DNA from: Halanaeroarchaeum sulfurireducens
GTDB taxonomy: Archaea > Halobacteriota > Halobacteria > Halobacteriales > Halobacteriaceae
DNA length: 64,000 nt
NCBI RefSeq assembly: GCF_001011115.1
Contig: NZ_CP008874.1
Coordinates: 682,001-746,000 of the forward strand
Reading direction: 5' to 3'
The translations under genes were made by a program, and so were the position numbers. The notes under the pieces were generated by a model, which made no database searches, was not told where the DNA came from, and worked only from the letters and a program-made list of their open reading frames with translations. Below, piece after piece: positions 26,265-34,588 of this stretch (position 1 is the first letter of the stretch; the number at the start of each line of letters is the position of its first letter).

Positions 26265-27038
26265 TCACTCGAATTCCGGCTCGCGGTCCTCCAGGAAGGC
26301 GGCCATTCCCTCTTGCTGGTCGTGTGTGCCGAACAGGCTCGACCACATCCGGCGCTCGAAGGCGAGTCCGGCGGCCTGTGACCCCTCGTGGGACTGGTTG
26401 ATGGCCTCCTTGGCGGCCTCGAGTGCGAATGCGGGTTGTGCAGCCAGTTCACTCGCGAGTTCGTTGACACGATCGTAGAGTTCCTCGTGAGCGACGACCT
26501 CTCCCACGAGGCCGATCTTGTTCGCGTCGGTCGCGTCGACTCGATCGCCGAAGTAGATGAGTCGTCGTGCGGTTTCGTCGCCCACCAGTCGCGGGAGTCG
26601 CTGGGTCGCGCCCCAGCCGGGAATGATGCCGAGATCGATCTCGGTCTGTCCGATGATGGCGCGTTCGCTCGCCACGCGCAAATCACAGCCCAGGGTAATC
26701 TCGGCGCCGCCCCCGAACGCGTAGCCGTTGATGGCCGCGATGACGGGTGCGGGGAAGGTCTCGATCGCGTCGATGAGGTCGTGCCCAAGCGAGGCGTACT
26801 CGTGGGCTTCGTCCGGGTCGAGGTCTTTCAGAAACGAGATGTCCGCTCCGACGATGAACGACTCCTCGCCGGCCCCCGTGATGACGAGCGCTCGGGCACC
26901 GTCCTCTTCGGCCGTCGCGACGGCGTCCTGAAGTGCGGAAAGCGTCTCCGTGGTGAGCGCGTTGAGTTTGTCTGGGCGGTCGACGGTGACGGTGGCGACC
27001 TCGTCAGCGTCGATATCGTACCGAACGGTATCGCTCAT
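26265..27038 (-). CDS. Enoyl-CoA hydratase/isomerase family protein
   Basis: 257 residues, crotonase fold. Oxyanion-hole segments are ADISFLKDL and GYAFGGGAEITLGCD; the catalytic glutamate region is IGQTEIDLGIIPGWGATQRL. The ATG at 27038 (MSDTVRYDIDADEVATVTVDRPDKLNALT) gives the normal N-terminus. Likely hydrates 2-enoyl-CoA in fatty-acid or amino-acid degradation; no partner genes lie beside it. Confidence 0.9.
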   Translation of the reverse strand: MSDTVRYDIDADEVATVTVDRPDKLNALTTETLSALQDAVATAEEDGARALVITGAGEESFIVGADISFLKDLDPDEAHEYASLGHDLIDAIETFPAPVIAAINGYAFGGGAEITLGCDLRVASERAIIGQTEIDLGIIPGWGATQRLPRLVGDETARRLIYFGDRVDATDANKIGLVGEVVAHEELYDRVNELASELAAQPAFALEAAKEAINQSHEGSQAAGLAFERRMWSSLFGTHDQQEGMAAFLEDREPEFE

Positions 27039-27117
27039 GGTGGAACGGACGGTCGTCCGTCGCATAAACGTCCGGGATACAGAAAGTCGAAATACCTGCG
27101 CGATCCAACCGACGTTC

Positions 27118-27591
27118 ATGCCACTCTCCGAGGAGGCGCGCGAGCGTCTCGCCGACATCGTCGAACTGCAACCGACGAAGAACAAGGAACTACAGGAGCG
27201 GTGGGGGATGGAGAGCGGCAGCGAGGTCCACCAGTACCTGGAGTCCGAACTTCGCGATTACTACTACCGGGACGAGAACTCGTTGATCCGGGCCAACGCG
27301 GAGGGCGTCGCCCTCGCGACGGGTGAAGAGGTGGCCGACGAACTCGAGGTCCACCTCTCCGATCTGGAGCACGAGATCCTCCCAGTGCTGGCGGGACCGG
27401 ACGAACGAGCACAGAGCGTCGTGTCGGTGCTCCACGATCTCCAGGATCGCACCGGAGCGGAGTACGACGTGGGCGAGGTCCGGCGCGCCGTGCGCACTCT
27501 CGCGAGAAAGGGCGTCGCCGAGAAGGTCGAACGGACCGTCCCCACGTTCCGGCTGGCCGTCGACCGGGACGCGATCGTCGTCGACGACTGA
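27118..27591 (+). CDS. Haloarchaeal DUF5797-like protein
   Basis: 157 residues, soluble, acidic. Starts PLSEEARERLADIVELQPTKN, followed by KELQERWGMESGSEVHQYLE and a C-terminal segment EVRRAVRTLARKGVAEKVERT resembling a winged helix. I believe it belongs to the haloarchaeal family DUF5797, from memory. Two HTH-like parts suggest a DNA- or RNA-binding regulator (inference). It converges, 9 nt apart, on the DUF5787-like gene. Confidence 0.75.
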   Translation: MPLSEEARERLADIVELQPTKNKELQERWGMESGSEVHQYLESELRDYYYRDENSLIRANAEGVALATGEEVADELEVHLSDLEHEILPVLAGPDERAQSVVSVLHDLQDRTGAEYDVGEVRRAVRTLARKGVAEKVERTVPTFRLAVDRDAIVVDD

Positions 27592-27600
27592 TCGGCAGCG

Positions 27601-28629
27601 TTACCGTTGTCGGGCCCGTCGGTCCGCGAGAATTCGCTGGATGGCGGTTCCAGGGCCGCCATCGATCGGCCAGCCACGCTGGCGCCACGCCGGCGGTTCC
27701 GGCTCGAACTCCGAGCAGGAGCCGCGACATTCCACGGCCGATTGCACCGCTCGTTTCGCTCGACACACCGGAACGTAGCCGTTCTGGTCCCGTTCGAGGT
27801 CGAATTGCCGACAGTCGGGTCGCATCGTTTCGACGTACGACCGCCAGCCTCGCTCGTAGGCCCGCTCCGCGATGGCCAGCCGTTTCGTGCGCTTCGTTGT
27901 CGGATCCACGTAGCGAAATCGTGCCGCTCTCTCGCCGTACTCACTCGTCGAGGCACGTTCCTCGACGACCGTCCCCGGACGGTCGGTCGCGAGCGAGTGG
28001 GGATGCCACAGCACCTCGGCCGATCCGTCGTCGAGCGCCAGGATGCCAACCTCGATCGGCAGGTCCTCGAGGAGTGCCGGCTCGACTCGGTCGCCCGTGC
28101 GTCTCGTCGCGACCCAGACCTCGTCGGCGAGGCTGACGGCGACGTCGCGTTCCATCTGGTCGCGCAGGGCGCGAGCCGCGCTGGCGTCCAGGTCGGGCTT
28201 GTTCTCGATCGCGATGACGCGCTCGATCCAGTCGGGGTAGGGCGCGATTCGTCTGATTTCAATTCGGTTCGCTCGCTTTCTCGTCTCGACCGCGCCGCGG
28301 TCGTTTGCACGGTGAATGGCCTCGCGGACATAGCGCCAGGGATAGCCTGGATGGGGGAGGGCGTCCCGGTAGAACGTCCACGAGGGGGGCGCGTTCCGAA
28401 CCACGTGGAGGAGGTCTTCGTCGAGACGATCCGAACCGAAGACGGCCCGCCGACGGAGGGCCTCGGGGTCGGTTTCGATTACGACCGTATCCCACCGACG
28501 ACGCTCGGTACCGAGTTGTCTCGCGACCACGACCGACATCGGTTCCTCGCTGTCCGGCGGCCAGCGTCGCTCTGCCCATGCGCAGACGCGAAGCTCGAAT
28601 CCGAATTCGTGGTCGGCGGGTGCGGGCAC
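27601..28629 (-). CDS. DUF5787-like protein, candidate PD-(D/E)XK nuclease with Cys cluster
   Basis: 342 residues from GTG 28629 (no upstream ATG in frame). Motif YPDWIERVIAIENK gives Asp133, Glu142, Lys144 in PD-X8-E-X-K spacing, followed by Gln157 in RDQMERD, as in RecB/Cas4-like nucleases. Cysteines at 16 and 273, 289, 301, 305 copy the one N-terminal plus several C-terminal layout of iron-sulfur RecB-type nucleases, though spacing differs. DUF assignment is from memory; the nuclease reading is inference from motifs. Convergent with the DUF5797-like gene. Confidence 0.7.
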   Translation of the reverse strand: MPAPADHEFGFELRVCAWAERRWPPDSEEPMSVVVARQLGTERRRWDTVVIETDPEALRRRAVFGSDRLDEDLLHVVRNAPPSWTFYRDALPHPGYPWRYVREAIHRANDRGAVETRKRANRIEIRRIAPYPDWIERVIAIENKPDLDASAARALRDQMERDVAVSLADEVWVATRRTGDRVEPALLEDLPIEVGILALDDGSAEVLWHPHSLATDRPGTVVEERASTSEYGERAARFRYVDPTTKRTKRLAIAERAYERGWRSYVETMRPDCRQFDLERDQNGYVPVCRAKRAVQSAVECRGSCSEFEPEPPAWRQRGWPIDGGPGTAIQRILADRRARQR

Positions 28630-28719
28630 GGTGCCGTGTTCGGGCCCGGGAGAGATAAGGATTCGACTCTCCGTCCCGCGGCTATCGGGTCGGCGATGGG
28701 GACTACCCGCGGTAAGCCG

Positions 28720-29145
28720 TCACACGTCTTTTTCGTCCAGGTACCCACGGGCGTCCCGGAGGATCTCCCGGGGCCCGTCCTGGGTGATGGTGTTGATCGC
28801 TTGCTCGTAGTCCCGCCACTGGAGATCGCGGTGTTCGGAGGAGAGCTCGGCGCTGGCCTCGAAGGACTTCGCGATGAACAGGTGAACCGTCTTGTGAATC
28901 CGGTCCCCGTTCGCCTCGAAGACGTAGTCGTAGTCTTGGCGGAAGCCGTCGATCAGGCGGAACTCCTCGATGCCGGCCTCCTCAGTGACCTCCCGTATGG
29001 CGGTCTGTTGTAATTCTTCGTTCCCTTCCACGCCTCCCTTGGGGAACTCCCAGTCCCCCGGTCGGGATTTGAGGAGGAGGTACTCGCGCCGGCCCCGCGT
29101 ATTGCGGAACAGGATCGCACCGGCGCTCGTGGCTTCAACCGTCAT
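28720..29145 (-). CDS. Nudix hydrolase, diadenosine-tetraphosphatase-like
   Basis: 141 residues. The Nudix box is complete: GGVEGNEELQQTAIREVTEE with AGI following (GX5EX7REUXEEXGU). The N-terminus TSAGAILFRNTRGRREYLLLKSRPGDWEFPKG and length resemble the archaeal and NUDT2-like Ap4A hydrolases. The ATG at 29145 precedes the first strand; an alternative ATG 7 codons earlier exists. Divergent from the uS10-like gene. Confidence 0.88.
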   Translation of the reverse strand: MTVEATSAGAILFRNTRGRREYLLLKSRPGDWEFPKGGVEGNEELQQTAIREVTEEAGIEEFRLIDGFRQDYDYVFEANGDRIHKTVHLFIAKSFEASAELSSEHRDLQWRDYEQAINTITQDGPREILRDARGYLDEKDV

Positions 29146-29257
29146 TGGCGAGGAGTAAATGGTCATGGAATAAGAGAATGTCGGAGTGAGCGACGAATCC
29201 TCGTAATCGCGCAAGCACACGGTTTTTGAGGGGCGCCCCCCTCTCCAAATAGTATCT

Positions 29258-29566
29258 ATGACCGTCGTCACGCGCATCTCCTTCAGAAGCGGCGATCGTG
29301 ACCTCCTCGATTCGGTCGTCGAAGACATCGTGGAAACGAGTCGCCAAAAGGGCGCGGAGTTCAAGGGACCCCATCTCGATCCGCCAGAAGACCACGAGGT
29401 AGCGCTGTACCGTCGGCTCGACGGCGATCCCACGAACGAATTCGACGCCTGGACGTACACGGTATTTCAGCGCCGAATCGAACTGCGAGGGTACGACGAC
29501 CTCGCCAGGGACTTTCTCGAGCGGGACTACCCCGACAGTGTCCAGGTCGAGGCGGAAGTGGAGTGA
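29258..29566 (+). CDS. uS10/mL48-family ribosomal-protein-like protein
   Basis: 102 residues of small alpha-beta fold: TVVTRISFRSGDRDLLDSVVEDI, GAEFKGPHLDPP, and YTVFQRRIELRGYDDLARDFLE match the uS10 arrangement of strands and the PPxp loop. It is not the canonical S10 gene, which normally sits beside EF-1 alpha. A ribosome-associated or paralogous role is inferred. Confidence 0.75.
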   Translation: MTVVTRISFRSGDRDLLDSVVEDIVETSRQKGAEFKGPHLDPPEDHEVALYRRLDGDPTNEFDAWTYTVFQRRIELRGYDDLARDFLERDYPDSVQVEAEVE

Positions 29567-29600
29567 CCGTGCGGGTCACACCGCCGAGACAATCGATACG

Positions 29601-29861
29601 CTAGAAGCTACTCTCTCCGATCGTCTCGATGTACCTCGCGGTTCCGCGGTGGGTCTCGTCGTCGAAGTCGATCACTCGCGCCCTGATGCGGGTGTCGACG
29701 GCGCCCCCGGGAGCGTCCTCGATGTGAAGGATCGAATCGCCGACGCGAGCGATGTATCCCTCGTCCGTTTTGCCGGTGACCATCAGTTCGATCTCTTGAT
29801 CGGGGTCGAACGACGGCGTTTTCGACCGAAAACCGATCCCGAAGAGGAACGAATTCGTCAT
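29601..29861 (-). CDS. Small TRAM/OB-like protein coupled to nhaC
   Basis: 86 residues; after SFLFGIGFRSKTPSFDP a compact beta-barrel (IELMVTGKTDEGYIARVGD, then RIRARVIDFDDETHRGTA) resembles a TRAM domain, which usually binds RNA. The ATG overlaps the nhaC stop by 4 nt. Not a family I can name. Its co-translation with an antiporter is odd; the domain reading is inference. Confidence 0.65.
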   Translation of the reverse strand: MTNSFLFGIGFRSKTPSFDPDQEIELMVTGKTDEGYIARVGDSILHIEDAPGGAVDTRIRARVIDFDDETHRGTARYIETIGESSF

Positions 29862-31405
29862 ACCCTGGCCACCTCCCCGGAGGTACGGTCGGTGATATAC
29901 TCGCGACCGAATCCAGTCAGCGCCGCGAAGAGGAACACCCCGACGAGGAACCACCCGTGGAAGACGAACGGAACGACGGTGGCCGGTCTGACCATCATCT
30001 GCTGACCGTAGGTGGCCACCAGCCCGCCCATCTCCGCGTATCCGACGAGCACGCCGCCGGCCCACGGGAAGATGTAGCCGAGCGCGGAGGTATTCGCGTC
30101 GAGGATGTTTGCGCGACGGTAGCCGTTGATGTTGTAGCGCTCGCCGATGCGTGCAATGTACGGCGCGATGGCGATTTCCGCTGCGGTGTTGATGGTGATC
30201 ATCGCGTTCATGAGCCCCGTCCCGACCACCATGGTGGTCTCCGCGCGGGTGACGTTCGTGGCCACCGTCTCGAGCAGCCAGTCCTGCATCGCCTCGAAGC
30301 CGCCGCCCCGGATCATGATCCGGGCGCCGGCGACGATGAGAAGGGTCAGGACGATGAGCGGGAAAAAGCCCAGCGCCCCCTGATACAGGCTCCCGGCGAC
30401 GCCAGTCTCCTCCATCGGGACGAGTGTCACGAACGGAAGCCAGGACAGCGTCTGGGCCGTCGCGAGTTCTGCCGGTGCCTGGAAGGCCAGGATGTCCGCA
30501 ACCGTCGAGAGGCCGAAGGCCAGGTTGACCACGATGGCTGTGAGGATGCCCCACGAGATCGCCTCGACGATGTGCCGGCCGCGGACTGCAGTCACGATGA
30601 CGACGGCGATGGAGAGGAGGTGGATCAGTCCGAAGGGATTGCCGCTGAAACTCTCGGGAATGCTCCCGATCGACGCGCTCGTCGGGAGCGCGAATCCGGC
30701 GATGATATACGCCGAGAACGCCAGTACTGCCGCGATGATGGCGTACTTGAACCGGGAGGCCACGACTCCACCGATGTCGGAGTTCTGGGTGACCGCACTC
30801 ACGATGGTGGTGTCGCTCACCGGGGCCAGGTTGTCCCCGAAGACGGCCCCCGAGAGGATCGCCCCGAAGAGCAACGTCGGGTTAGCGCCGATCAGGACGC
30901 CAGCGGGGAAGAACAGGCCAACGAACAGGATGACCGTCCCGTAGCCGGTGCCGATACCCGTCGCGAGCAGTCCCGCCAGGATGAACGTGATAGCGGGGAA
31001 CAGTTCCGGGCTCACCTGGAGGACGTCTGCCGCCCAGAACAGCCCCTGCACGAAGGCGCCGTCCTGCAAGACCTGTGAGAACATGCCCGCCCAGAGCCAC
31101 GCGACGATCGCCGTCGCCGCGACGCGCTGGGTCATCCCCTCGAAGATGGTGTTCGCGTATCCAGTCCACGACCCCTTCACGAAGAACATGCCGACGATGA
31201 GCGCCACCAGCATACCGGCCACCAGTCCGGTCGTGTCGCCGATCTGCAGGATGCCGCTCTGGAAGATGGCCCAGACGATGAAGAGTCCGAGCGGAATGGC
31301 GCTCGCCATGCGTCCGCCGTAGAACTCGATGTTGGGCTCGTCGCCGTGACCGCCCGCGAACCCGTCTGATACGTCGCTATCGGGGTCAGTTTCGTTACTT
31401 GCCAT
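29858..31405 (-). CDS. nhaC: Na+/H+ antiporter, NhaC family
   Basis: 515 residues with about twelve hydrophobic segments, soluble N-terminal ~40 residues. Family landmarks include GAVFGDNLAPVSDTTIVSA, the conserved Asn/Asp/Thr cation site, and TGIGTGYGTVILFVGLFFPAG. Expected to expel Na+ in exchange for protons at the cell membrane, important in high salt. A GGAG sequence lies 11 nt upstream of the ATG and a GTTTTTAAC box about 39 nt upstream, suggesting a short leader instead of a leaderless start. Followed by the TRAM-like gene. Confidence 0.9.
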   Translation of the reverse strand: MASNETDPDSDVSDGFAGGHGDEPNIEFYGGRMASAIPLGLFIVWAIFQSGILQIGDTTGLVAGMLVALIVGMFFVKGSWTGYANTIFEGMTQRVAATAIVAWLWAGMFSQVLQDGAFVQGLFWAADVLQVSPELFPAITFILAGLLATGIGTGYGTVILFVGLFFPAGVLIGANPTLLFGAILSGAVFGDNLAPVSDTTIVSAVTQNSDIGGVVASRFKYAIIAAVLAFSAYIIAGFALPTSASIGSIPESFSGNPFGLIHLLSIAVVIVTAVRGRHIVEAISWGILTAIVVNLAFGLSTVADILAFQAPAELATAQTLSWLPFVTLVPMEETGVAGSLYQGALGFFPLIVLTLLIVAGARIMIRGGGFEAMQDWLLETVATNVTRAETTMVVGTGLMNAMITINTAAEIAIAPYIARIGERYNINGYRRANILDANTSALGYIFPWAGGVLVGYAEMGGLVATYGQQMMVRPATVVPFVFHGWFLVGVFLFAALTGFGREYITDRTSGEVARV

Positions 31406-31500
31406 TGCTGGCTAACTCCTGTCTTAGCCATCGCCGAGGTGGGTTAAAAACTCGCTGTTGTCACATCCGATCGTCGGTTGACCTGGCACTCGCCTCGGTG

Positions 31501-31540
31501 GTGGGGTCGCTCGGTCCTTCGCGGGTGGGGCCGCTCGGTC
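31501..31540. repeat. Direct repeat at the 3' end of the first geranylgeranyl reductase gene
   Basis: GTGGGGTCGCTCGGTC (31501-31516) and GTGGGGCCGCTCGGTC (31525-31540) differ at one base, 24 nt apart. The second copy includes the first bases of the gene's stop codon region. Confidence 0.8.
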
Positions 31541-32906
31541 AGTACTTCGGCTCTGCGCCCGTTACTGCGTAGATGTCGTCCATGATTTCGTCGCGTTCGT
31601 CCTGCCACCCCGGAAGCCCCGCCGGTGACGTTGGGTAGTCGTCATAGTGCTCGATGAGGGCGTCGGCGTGGCGTTTGGTCCGATAGAGCGAGAACGCGGT
31701 GTCCCAGTACCCCAGCGCCTTGATCGCCGTTCGGAGCTTGAGCGCCAGGTCGAACTCGGCAGTCCCGGAATAGAGCGCCTCGGAGAGCTTGCCCGTCGGC
31801 ACGGAGGCCAGTAGCCCCGTCAGCGTGTCCACGTCCACCGCCGTCGTGAAGATGTTGTAGACGTCGAGACCGGCGTATCGGCCACCGAAGTGGTCCATCA
31901 CTCGTTCGTTGTATTCCCAGAATGCGGCCTCGGAGAGGTCCCCCGCTTCGATGGCTTCGATCACCTGTTCGCCGGCGTACTCGCCCGCGTAGGCTGCACC
32001 GGCGATGCCACCCCCCGTCGTCGGGTTGACGTGTGCCGCGGCGTCACCGACGGCCACGTAGCCGGGCGCGACCGCGGAGTCGTAGGGCCGGCGGGTCGGC
32101 AGGGCCCCGCCAAGTTTGTCCGTCACGGTCGCTCCCTCGAACTCGGACCGATTGCGCAGGTCGTGTTTGAGGTGGTCGACGAGGTGCATCGGTTCCTCGG
32201 TCATCTGGAAGCCGACGCCAGCGTTGATGGTCGTTGGCGTGCGCGGGAAGTACCAGACGTACCCGGCGGCTCGGGTGGTCGGTTTGAACACGAGGGCATC
32301 GTCCCACGCGACTGGCTCCGGGACCTCCAGCACTTCCCGGTAGGCGGACGCGAAATGGCGGTAGGTGACGTTCGTATCGAAGTTCGTTCCCGAGAAGTCC
32401 ACGGAATCTTGCAGGATCGAGAGCGTTCCGGCGGCATCGACGACGACATCGCCACGGTAGCGGACGTACTCGCCGTCGCGGATTCCCTCCACGCCCACGA
32501 CCTGGTCGCCGTCCTGGAGCACGTCTTGTACGACAGTGTCGTAGTGGAACTCGACTCCGACGTCGTCCGCCGCGTCGATGATGCGGCGGCCGTACTCCCA
32601 TCGATCGACGACGGCAATCTCTCCGGGGACGGGGATATCGAGTACGACGTCCCTCTCAGGAATCTCGAAGCGGCCGTGGTCCACTTTCGTGTTCGTCATC
32701 GCCGGTTCGATCCTCGACTTGGGGATGACCGACGGGAACGCGTCGGCACTCTTGATGGCGTCCCCGCAGGCGATGTGACCGGCTTCCTCCGCGCTCTTTC
32801 GTTCGAGGACGACCACGTCGTACCCGGCATCTGCGACGGTCGCGGCGGCGTAGGCGCCCCCCGTCCCCGCCCCCACGACCACGACATCGTACTCCAGAGT
32901 GGACAT
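31539..32906 (-). CDS. Geranylgeranyl reductase family flavoprotein (copy 1)
   Basis: 455 residues. FAD-binding VVVGAGTGGAYAAATVADAG, conserved SAEEAGHIACGDAI, and VGDAAAHVNPTTGGGIAGA. These FAD enzymes saturate the isoprenoid chains of archaeal membrane lipids or menaquinone. The ATG follows a strong Shine-Dalgarno-like GGAGGGG. The window's second copy at 41461 shares the same architecture and many identical blocks (VAPGYVAVGDAAAHVNP), so the two may divide lipid and quinone substrates (inference). Confidence 0.88.
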   Translation of the reverse strand: MSTLEYDVVVVGAGTGGAYAAATVADAGYDVVVLERKSAEEAGHIACGDAIKSADAFPSVIPKSRIEPAMTNTKVDHGRFEIPERDVVLDIPVPGEIAVVDRWEYGRRIIDAADDVGVEFHYDTVVQDVLQDGDQVVGVEGIRDGEYVRYRGDVVVDAAGTLSILQDSVDFSGTNFDTNVTYRHFASAYREVLEVPEPVAWDDALVFKPTTRAAGYVWYFPRTPTTINAGVGFQMTEEPMHLVDHLKHDLRNRSEFEGATVTDKLGGALPTRRPYDSAVAPGYVAVGDAAAHVNPTTGGGIAGAAYAGEYAGEQVIEAIEAGDLSEAAFWEYNERVMDHFGGRYAGLDVYNIFTTAVDVDTLTGLLASVPTGKLSEALYSGTAEFDLALKLRTAIKALGYWDTAFSLYRTKRHADALIEHYDDYPTSPAGLPGWQDERDEIMDDIYAVTGAEPKY

Positions 32907-32979
32907 ACCCCTCCTTTAGGCCGGGGTGAAAAATGCCTGTTGCACCGGCGGGTCCCAAATTCCTTCTGGGGACAATCTA

Positions 32980-32986
32980 TTTATTA
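32980..32986 (+). promoter_or_regulatory. TATA box of uspA-like gene
   Basis: TTTATTA centred 25 nt before the ATG at 33008; supports the internal start and a leaderless transcript. Confidence 0.7.
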
Positions 32987-33007
32987 CATCAAAAACATGT
33001 TGTTAGT

Positions 33008-33442
33008 ATGGTGGAACCATCCTTCGAGGAGATCCTCGTCCCCACGGACGGGAGTGCGGCAGCGAAACGTGCTGGCGAGCACGCGATCGATCTCGCGAAA
33101 CGATACGACGGTACGGTCCACACGTTGTACGTCATGGACATGGGTGACGCGGGGTTCGTCGCAACGCCATCCGATATCGGTGAGACCCGAAACCGGCTTG
33201 AGGAGAAGGGACAGGAGTACACGGACGAGATCAAACTACTCGCCGTCGACGAGGACGTGGACGTGGTCACCGAGATCAGAACCGGCATCCCGGAAGACGA
33301 GGTGATCGAGTACATCGACGAGGAAGACATCGACCTCCTGGTCATGGGAAAACGCGGACGGTCGGATCCTGACAAACCACTGTTCGGCACCCTGACGGGG
33401 CGACTCATCGGCCATCTGGACATCCCCGTTCACACGGTTTGA
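33008..33442 (+). CDS. Universal stress protein (UspA domain)
   Basis: 144 residues, one Usp domain. N-terminal EEILVPTDGSAAAKRAGEHAIDLA, and the nucleotide-binding end LLVMGKRGRSDPDKPLFGTLTGRL, which departs from the usual GX2GX9G spacing only slightly. A longer frame begins at 32933, but the TATA box at 32980 lies inside that extension, so the ATG at 33008 is right. Likely ATP-binding stress protein. Confidence 0.9.
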   Translation: MVEPSFEEILVPTDGSAAAKRAGEHAIDLAKRYDGTVHTLYVMDMGDAGFVATPSDIGETRNRLEEKGQEYTDEIKLLAVDEDVDVVTEIRTGIPEDEVIEYIDEEDIDLLVMGKRGRSDPDKPLFGTLTGRLIGHLDIPVHTV

Positions 33443-33484
33443 TGGTCGCGGGCGACGGATCGAGGACCGGCGACAAAACAAGAG

Positions 33485-33490
33485 TTTTAG
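33485..33490 (+). promoter_or_regulatory. TATA-like box of the ferredoxin gene
   Basis: TTTTAG centred about 27 nt before the ATG at 33515. Confidence 0.5.
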
Positions 33491-33514
33491 TTTTCGTCGT
33501 CTTAGACCGGGCAT

Positions 33515-33838
33515 ATGACCGAGTACACGGTGGAGTTCGTGGGGGCTGGCGAGACGATCCAGGTCTCCGAGAACGAGACGATCCTCACGGCTGCGGTTCG
33601 CGAGGGAATCTCCCAGGAATTCTCCTGCCGGGTTGGGATGTGTCTCGCCTGTAGTGCCGAAATCGTCGAGGGCGAGGTGACCCAGCCGGCAGCACGGGGA
33701 TTCACCGACGAGGAGGCCGAGGACTACGCCCTGACCTGTGTGGCCAGACCGGAGAGCGATTTGCGGATCGAACGGGGCCAGTATCCCCCGAGCATCGAGG
33801 AGGAGGCCACGGGGGCAAACGCCGCGGCGGACGACTAA
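33515..33838 (+). CDS. Plant-type 2Fe-2S ferredoxin
   Basis: 107 residues. Cluster ligands: SCRVGMCLACSAEI (CX4CX2C) and LTCVARP (fourth Cys about 30 residues later). Soluble electron carrier; acidic C-terminal tail. Shorter than the ~128-residue main haloarchaeal ferredoxin, which has an acidic insertion, so this is probably an accessory ferredoxin. Its last codons and stop are repeated in the following intergenic stretch. Confidence 0.9.
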   Translation: MTEYTVEFVGAGETIQVSENETILTAAVREGISQEFSCRVGMCLACSAEIVEGEVTQPAARGFTDEEAEDYALTCVARPESDLRIERGQYPPSIEEEATGANAAADD

Positions 33839-33905
33839 TTGGGCCCCGTCACGGCGGACGATTGATCGGGACCCCGTCACGGAACGACTGATTGGGCCCC
33901 GTTCA
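33824..33905. repeat. Degenerate tandem repeat spanning the ferredoxin stop and reaching the phoU stop
   Basis: Three units of about 26-28 nt, starting CGGCGGACGACTAATT, CGGCGGACGATTGATC and CGGAACGACTGATTG, each continuing with GGGCCCC or GGACCCC and GTCA or GTTCA. The first unit contains the ferredoxin's last codons and its TAA; the other two show TGA at the same place; the third runs into the phoU stop. Confidence 0.8.
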
Positions 33906-34583
33906 GTAAATGAGCGCGTCGTCGTTTTCGACCATGTAGAGCGTGCGTGCCGCCACGTTGACCGCGTGATCGCCGACTCGCTCGAGGTCACGGATTGTGA
34001 GCAGGAGCCGCGAGACCTCGTGCATCAACATCTCGATGTCCTCCTCGGCCGTCTCCGCGTCGATTTCGCGTTCGATGAGGTCCCGGACGACCGTCTCCGA
34101 AGCGACCCGACACTCCTCGTCGAGGTCGCCATCGCGCTCGGAGATGGCAAAACACTGCTCGGCGTCCTCTTCTTTGTAGGCAATCATTGCGTTATCGACC
34201 ATCTCCAGGGTCGTGCTCCCGATGGACTGTATGTTGACCTCCGGGAACATGTCCCGTTCGGCTTCCAGGGTGTAATCGGCCAGGTTAACGGCCAGGTCGC
34301 CGATGCGCTCGAGGTCGGTGATGATCTTGAACGTCGCGGCGATGAACCGGAGGTCGGTTGCAACCGGCTGCTGGAGGGCGAGGAGGTCGACACAGTCCTT
34401 CTCGAGGTCGAGATAGAGTTCGTTTACTTCGTGGTCGCCTTCGATGACTTTTCTGGCGCGCTCGCGATCTTTTTGCTCCATCGCGTTGAGCGCAATTCGC
34501 AGTCGATCGATGACGACCTCGCTCATGTACAGGACGTCACTGCGCAGTTCGTCCAGTTGGTCCTGGTAGCTCTTGCGCGCCAT
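33903..34583 (-). CDS. phoU: Phosphate-signalling protein PhoU
   Basis: 226 residues made of two PhoU three-helix repeats. Metal-binding motifs are TDLERIGDLAVNLADY (first) and RDLERVGDHAVNVAART (second). Starts MARKSYQDQLDELRSDVLYMSE, a canonical PhoU N-terminus. Last gene of the pst operon, 5 nt after pstB; restrains the PstSCAB transporter and its signalling when phosphate is plentiful (family knowledge). Confidence 0.95.
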   Translation of the reverse strand: MARKSYQDQLDELRSDVLYMSEVVIDRLRIALNAMEQKDRERARKVIEGDHEVNELYLDLEKDCVDLLALQQPVATDLRFIAATFKIITDLERIGDLAVNLADYTLEAERDMFPEVNIQSIGSTTLEMVDNAMIAYKEEDAEQCFAISERDGDLDEECRVASETVVRDLIEREIDAETAEEDIEMLMHEVSRLLLTIRDLERVGDHAVNVAARTLYMVENDDALIY

Positions 34584-34588
34584 AATTA

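Noticed and set aside
29601-30554. 317-codon frame running through nhaC into the TRAM-like gene
   Set aside because: Only the last 86 codons, starting at the ATG overlapping the nhaC stop, look like a protein; the rest is a shadow of nhaC.
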